Position numbers and translations under genes: made by a program
Source: Flavobacterium sp. 102
GTDB taxonomy: Bacteria > Bacteroidota > Bacteroidia > Flavobacteriales > Flavobacteriaceae
DNA: 64,000 nt
NCBI RefSeq assembly: GCF_003634615.1
Contig: NZ_RBKX01000001.1
Coordinates: 2,480,001 to 2,544,000, forward strand
Reading direction: 5' to 3'
Shown: piece by piece, positions 62,045 through 64,000 of the stretch
Position numbering within the stretch: position 1 is the stretch's first letter
Layout: each line of letters opens with the position of its first letter
The notes under the pieces: generated by a model
The model's database searches: none
Seen by the model: only the letters and a program-made list of their open reading frames with translations
What the model was told of the DNA's origin: nothing

Positions 62045-63805
62045 CTACTTGGTAGTGATAATCATTTTATAAATCGGTGTTCCTTTAACTTCTGAATCAT
62101 TTTCATTAAATACTTTGATGCTTTTTATTTTTGAAATATCCATGCTTTCTAATAGGAGTCTTGGATTTTTTTGTGGAACACCATTGAAAATTAAAACAGG
62201 TGAATTGTCTGTGAATTGCACAGCAGGATGTCCGGGAACTTTTATATTGACACGGTCAAATAACACTACTTCATCTCCGTTTTCTAAAGTAAAAATACTT
62301 GAGGCATTTGGTTCAGGTGTTTCTTGTCTTGTGGTCCAATTGGTGGTAATTACAATGACTTCTTTTTTGTCTTTAGCATTGTATTTTTCCAGTGATTTTA
62401 TGTCTTTTAAGATTTCGATTTTTTCCAAGCCTTTTGGATCTAGTTCATTCAAATCTTCCTTGGTATATCTTTGTCCGTCAACATAAATTAACGCATCATC
62501 TTTGATCGATTCTATGGTAGTTATCTTGCTTTCATTAACAGGATCTGTAGGTTTAACCACAAATTCAGGGTTGTCATAAAAACCGATAACATTTTTTTCG
62601 TCTTTTTTGCTAATCTTAAAAAAAATAGGTCTGATTGGAATGTCTCTAATTTGTTCGGTTTTACCTTTGTTTCCTTTGTTGTCGTCATAAGACAATTTGA
62701 TAGCGATGATTTCACCTTTACCGTTTCGCTTAATATTGGAAACTTTTAAATCAATATTGAATTTCGATTTAATTTCTAAAGCATTTTCTTTGAATTCTTT
62801 GTCAGAGGAAATTTTGTCAAAAACGTACGCACCTTCAATTGGATCGCCAACATTTTCGTTTATCACTGCAATAGGTGTATTGGCAGCATTGTTAAAATTG
62901 GTTGTTTTGGAAACCTTATTTCGGGCTTCAGTCTTGATTTGGAATAAAAAAACAAAGGCAATTAGAGACGGAATTACAACGGCGTATTTCCATAAGTTTC
63001 TTTTGTGAGATTGGTTTTGGTTTAGCATAATGATACGTTTTTTGATTAATGATTGATAAAAATGATTGGTAAGCGAAAAGCAGTTTTTAGAAGCGGTTAC
63101 TTTCAAAAGTGCTTTTTGGTAGGATGTTTTGTCATCTAGGTGAAGCGTGGCTTCATTATCAGCAATGTATTCCAGATTTTGAACAATTGATTTTTTGTAC
63201 AACCATATAAATGGATTGAACCAAAATACTATGCAAAACAATTTGGCTATAAGTAAGTCAAAGGAATGTTTTTGTTGGCTGTGAATTTTTTCGTGCTGTA
63301 AAATGTTTTCCAGTTCATTTTGGGTGTATAAATTGGAATTATAAACTATGTAATTAAAGAATGAAAATGGAGCAATATCAACTCTTAAATCGATTAGTGA
63401 ATAGTTCTCACATTTCACAACTTTTTGGTTTCGAAGTAATTTCGATAATGATATTAAATCAATTATAGCTTTAGCTAATAATACCAAACCTATTAATAAA
63501 TAAGCTATAGCGGCAATTTTAAAATAATCTAAAGGCTCACTTTGCACATTGATTGGCGTAACGATAACCGGTGCTGATACATCCGCTATTGCTGCCAATT
63601 CCTCTAAAGGTAATGGTGTACGCTCCACATAGATAATTTTTGTAAAAGAAAGCATTGGCAATAAGAGTGACGTGAATAATCCTGCTATTAAAAACCAACG
63701 ATTACTGCTGAAAAAAGTTTCTTTGCGCACCAAAAAATAGTAAGCCAAATAAAATACAGCAATTAATCCGCTTGATTTTAAAAGATAAATGAGTAGCGTT
63801 TCCAT
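62045..63805 (-). CDS. M56 family (BlaR1-like) metallopeptidase with plug-like C-terminal segments
   Basis: The 586-residue protein is a paralogue of 60180-62015: the first 60 residues are nearly the same (LLKSSGLIAVFYLAYYFLVR). The zinc-protease motif is HEKIH (His171) in ILQHEKIHSQQKHSFD. After the last TM (about 270-290), the C-terminal region holds two segments resembling TonB plug domains: ALIYVDGQRYTKEDLN ... GLEKIEILKD (about 436-490) and SPVLIFNGVP ... IYKMIITTK (about 540-586). Its ATG lies four bases after the blaI stop, so the two are coupled. It probably controls BlaI by proteolysis. Confidence 0.88.
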   Translation of the reverse strand: METLLIYLLKSSGLIAVFYLAYYFLVRKETFFSSNRWFLIAGLFTSLLLPMLSFTKIIYVERTPLPLEELAAIADVSAPVIVTPINVQSEPLDYFKIAAIAYLLIGLVLLAKAIIDLISLSKLLRNQKVVKCENYSLIDLRVDIAPFSFFNYIVYNSNLYTQNELENILQHEKIHSQQKHSFDLLIAKLFCIVFWFNPFIWLYKKSIVQNLEYIADNEATLHLDDKTSYQKALLKVTASKNCFSLTNHFYQSLIKKRIIMLNQNQSHKRNLWKYAVVIPSLIAFVFLFQIKTEARNKVSKTTNFNNAANTPIAVINENVGDPIEGAYVFDKISSDKEFKENALEIKSKFNIDLKVSNIKRNGKGEIIAIKLSYDDNKGNKGKTEQIRDIPIRPIFFKISKKDEKNVIGFYDNPEFVVKPTDPVNESKITTIESIKDDALIYVDGQRYTKEDLNELDPKGLEKIEILKDIKSLEKYNAKDKKEVIVITTNWTTRQETPEPNASSIFTLENGDEVVLFDRVNIKVPGHPAVQFTDNSPVLIFNGVPQKNPRLLLESMDISKIKSIKVFNENDSEVKGTPIYKMIITTK

Positions 63806-63809
63806 TAGA

Positions 63810-64000
63810 TTATTTTTTTTCTATAATGGCTAAAATCTCTCTTAATTCTTCTGCTGAAATCTTTTCTTCTTCAGCAAAAAAGGAAACCAAATTTTTATAC
63901 GAACTGTTGAAATAATTGTCAATTGCCGTATTCATAAAGCGTTTTCTATAGTCTTCCATTTTAACAATTGGGAAGTATTGGTGTGTATTTCCAAAAGCAT
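63810..64000 (-). CDS. blaI: BlaI/MecI family transcriptional repressor (5' end outside window)
   Basis: Only the last 63 codons are visible on the minus strand, ending at TAA (63812-63810). The translation AFGNTHQYFPIVKMEDYRKR followed by NYFNSSYKNLVSFFAEEEKI matches the C-terminal dimerisation part of BlaI/MecI repressors. The DNA-binding winged helix lies outside the window. In the known systems BlaI represses its own operon until an M56 protease cuts it. The gene precedes M56 by four bases. Confidence 0.85.
   Translation of the reverse strand, partial: AFGNTHQYFPIVKMEDYRKRFMNTAIDNYFNSSYKNLVSFFAEEEKISAEELREILAIIEKK

Noticed and set aside
60180..63805. Beta-lactam resistance locus
   Set aside because: M56 and BlaI families resemble BlaR1/BlaI, but no beta-lactamase or penicillin-binding protein gene is in the window; the family has other signals in Bacteroidota.

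Overview
The window looks like a chromosomal segment of a Flavobacterium or close relative (Bacteroidota, Flavobacteriaceae). The evidence is low G+C, A-rich leaders without strong Shine-Dalgarno sequences, many Bacteroidota-type -7 boxes (TAnnTTTG, often with TTG/TTTG about 19 bases upstream), two TonB-dependent receptors of the outer-membrane beta-barrel type, M56/BlaI signalling genes, an OprO/P-like porin and flavobacterial versions of housekeeping genes. Most of it is ordinary core genome. There is no rRNA, prophage, transposase or CRISPR array.

Layout. 1-6.7 kb: a truncated Gfo/Idh/MocA oxidoreductase, pcm, a very large DUF3857/transglutaminase protein, smpB, a small outer-membrane protein and a VF530-family protein. 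6.7-10.9 kb: a minus-strand group with an aldose-1-epimerase relative, a GNAT acetyltransferase, an unusual ABC ATPase and its presumed 8-TM partner. 11-19 kb: a CAP-domain lipoprotein behind a duplicated 35-bp leader, fumC, a 57-residue membrane protein, a TonB-dependent receptor, an ArsC-like reductase, a CPBP protease and a MenE-like ligase. 19-26.6 kb: DoxX, M1 peptidase, RluA-type pseudouridine synthase, secreted proteins and an acyl-CoA carboxylase beta subunit. 26.8-31.7 kb: a phosphate-uptake group (DUF47, PiT, phosphate-type porin), a Lys/Ala-rich histone-H1-like protein and a dienelactone hydrolase. 31.7-39.7 kb: a candidate structured small RNA, lpxD, prfB with its programmed frameshift, threonine aldolase, an S9 peptidase and a cysteine synthase.

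39.7-42.1 kb is the clearest accessory island. It holds a two-gene type II restriction-modification system that closely resembles EcoRV (predicted target GATATC). The island is bounded by inverted copies of one terminator-plus-TTAGATT-repeat unit. 42-49.9 kb: yebC, then an operon-like gcvT / S41 protease / surface-protein group, and divergent fahA and glyA. 49.9-53.1 kb: a three-gene MacAB/Lol-like ABC efflux unit. 53-57 kb: a pentapeptide-repeat protein, guaC, a Nudix hydrolase, a MATE pump and tRNA-Arg(ACG). 57.3-64 kb: a minus-strand blaI - M56 - M56 - TonB-receptor cluster, cut by the window end.

Most worth following up: (1) a minus-strand small-RNA candidate at about 31759-31871, with its own -7 box, a GAAA-capped hairpin, a second 7-bp hairpin and a terminator whose pairing is complete only on that strand; (2) the EcoRV-like module and its inverted boundary repeats; (3) a dispersed palindromic repeat whose long stem is kept by compensatory changes between two copies; (4) M56 proteins ending in TonB-plug-like segments or in nine uninterrupted heptads. 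All assignments come from reading the sequence; no database search was possible.
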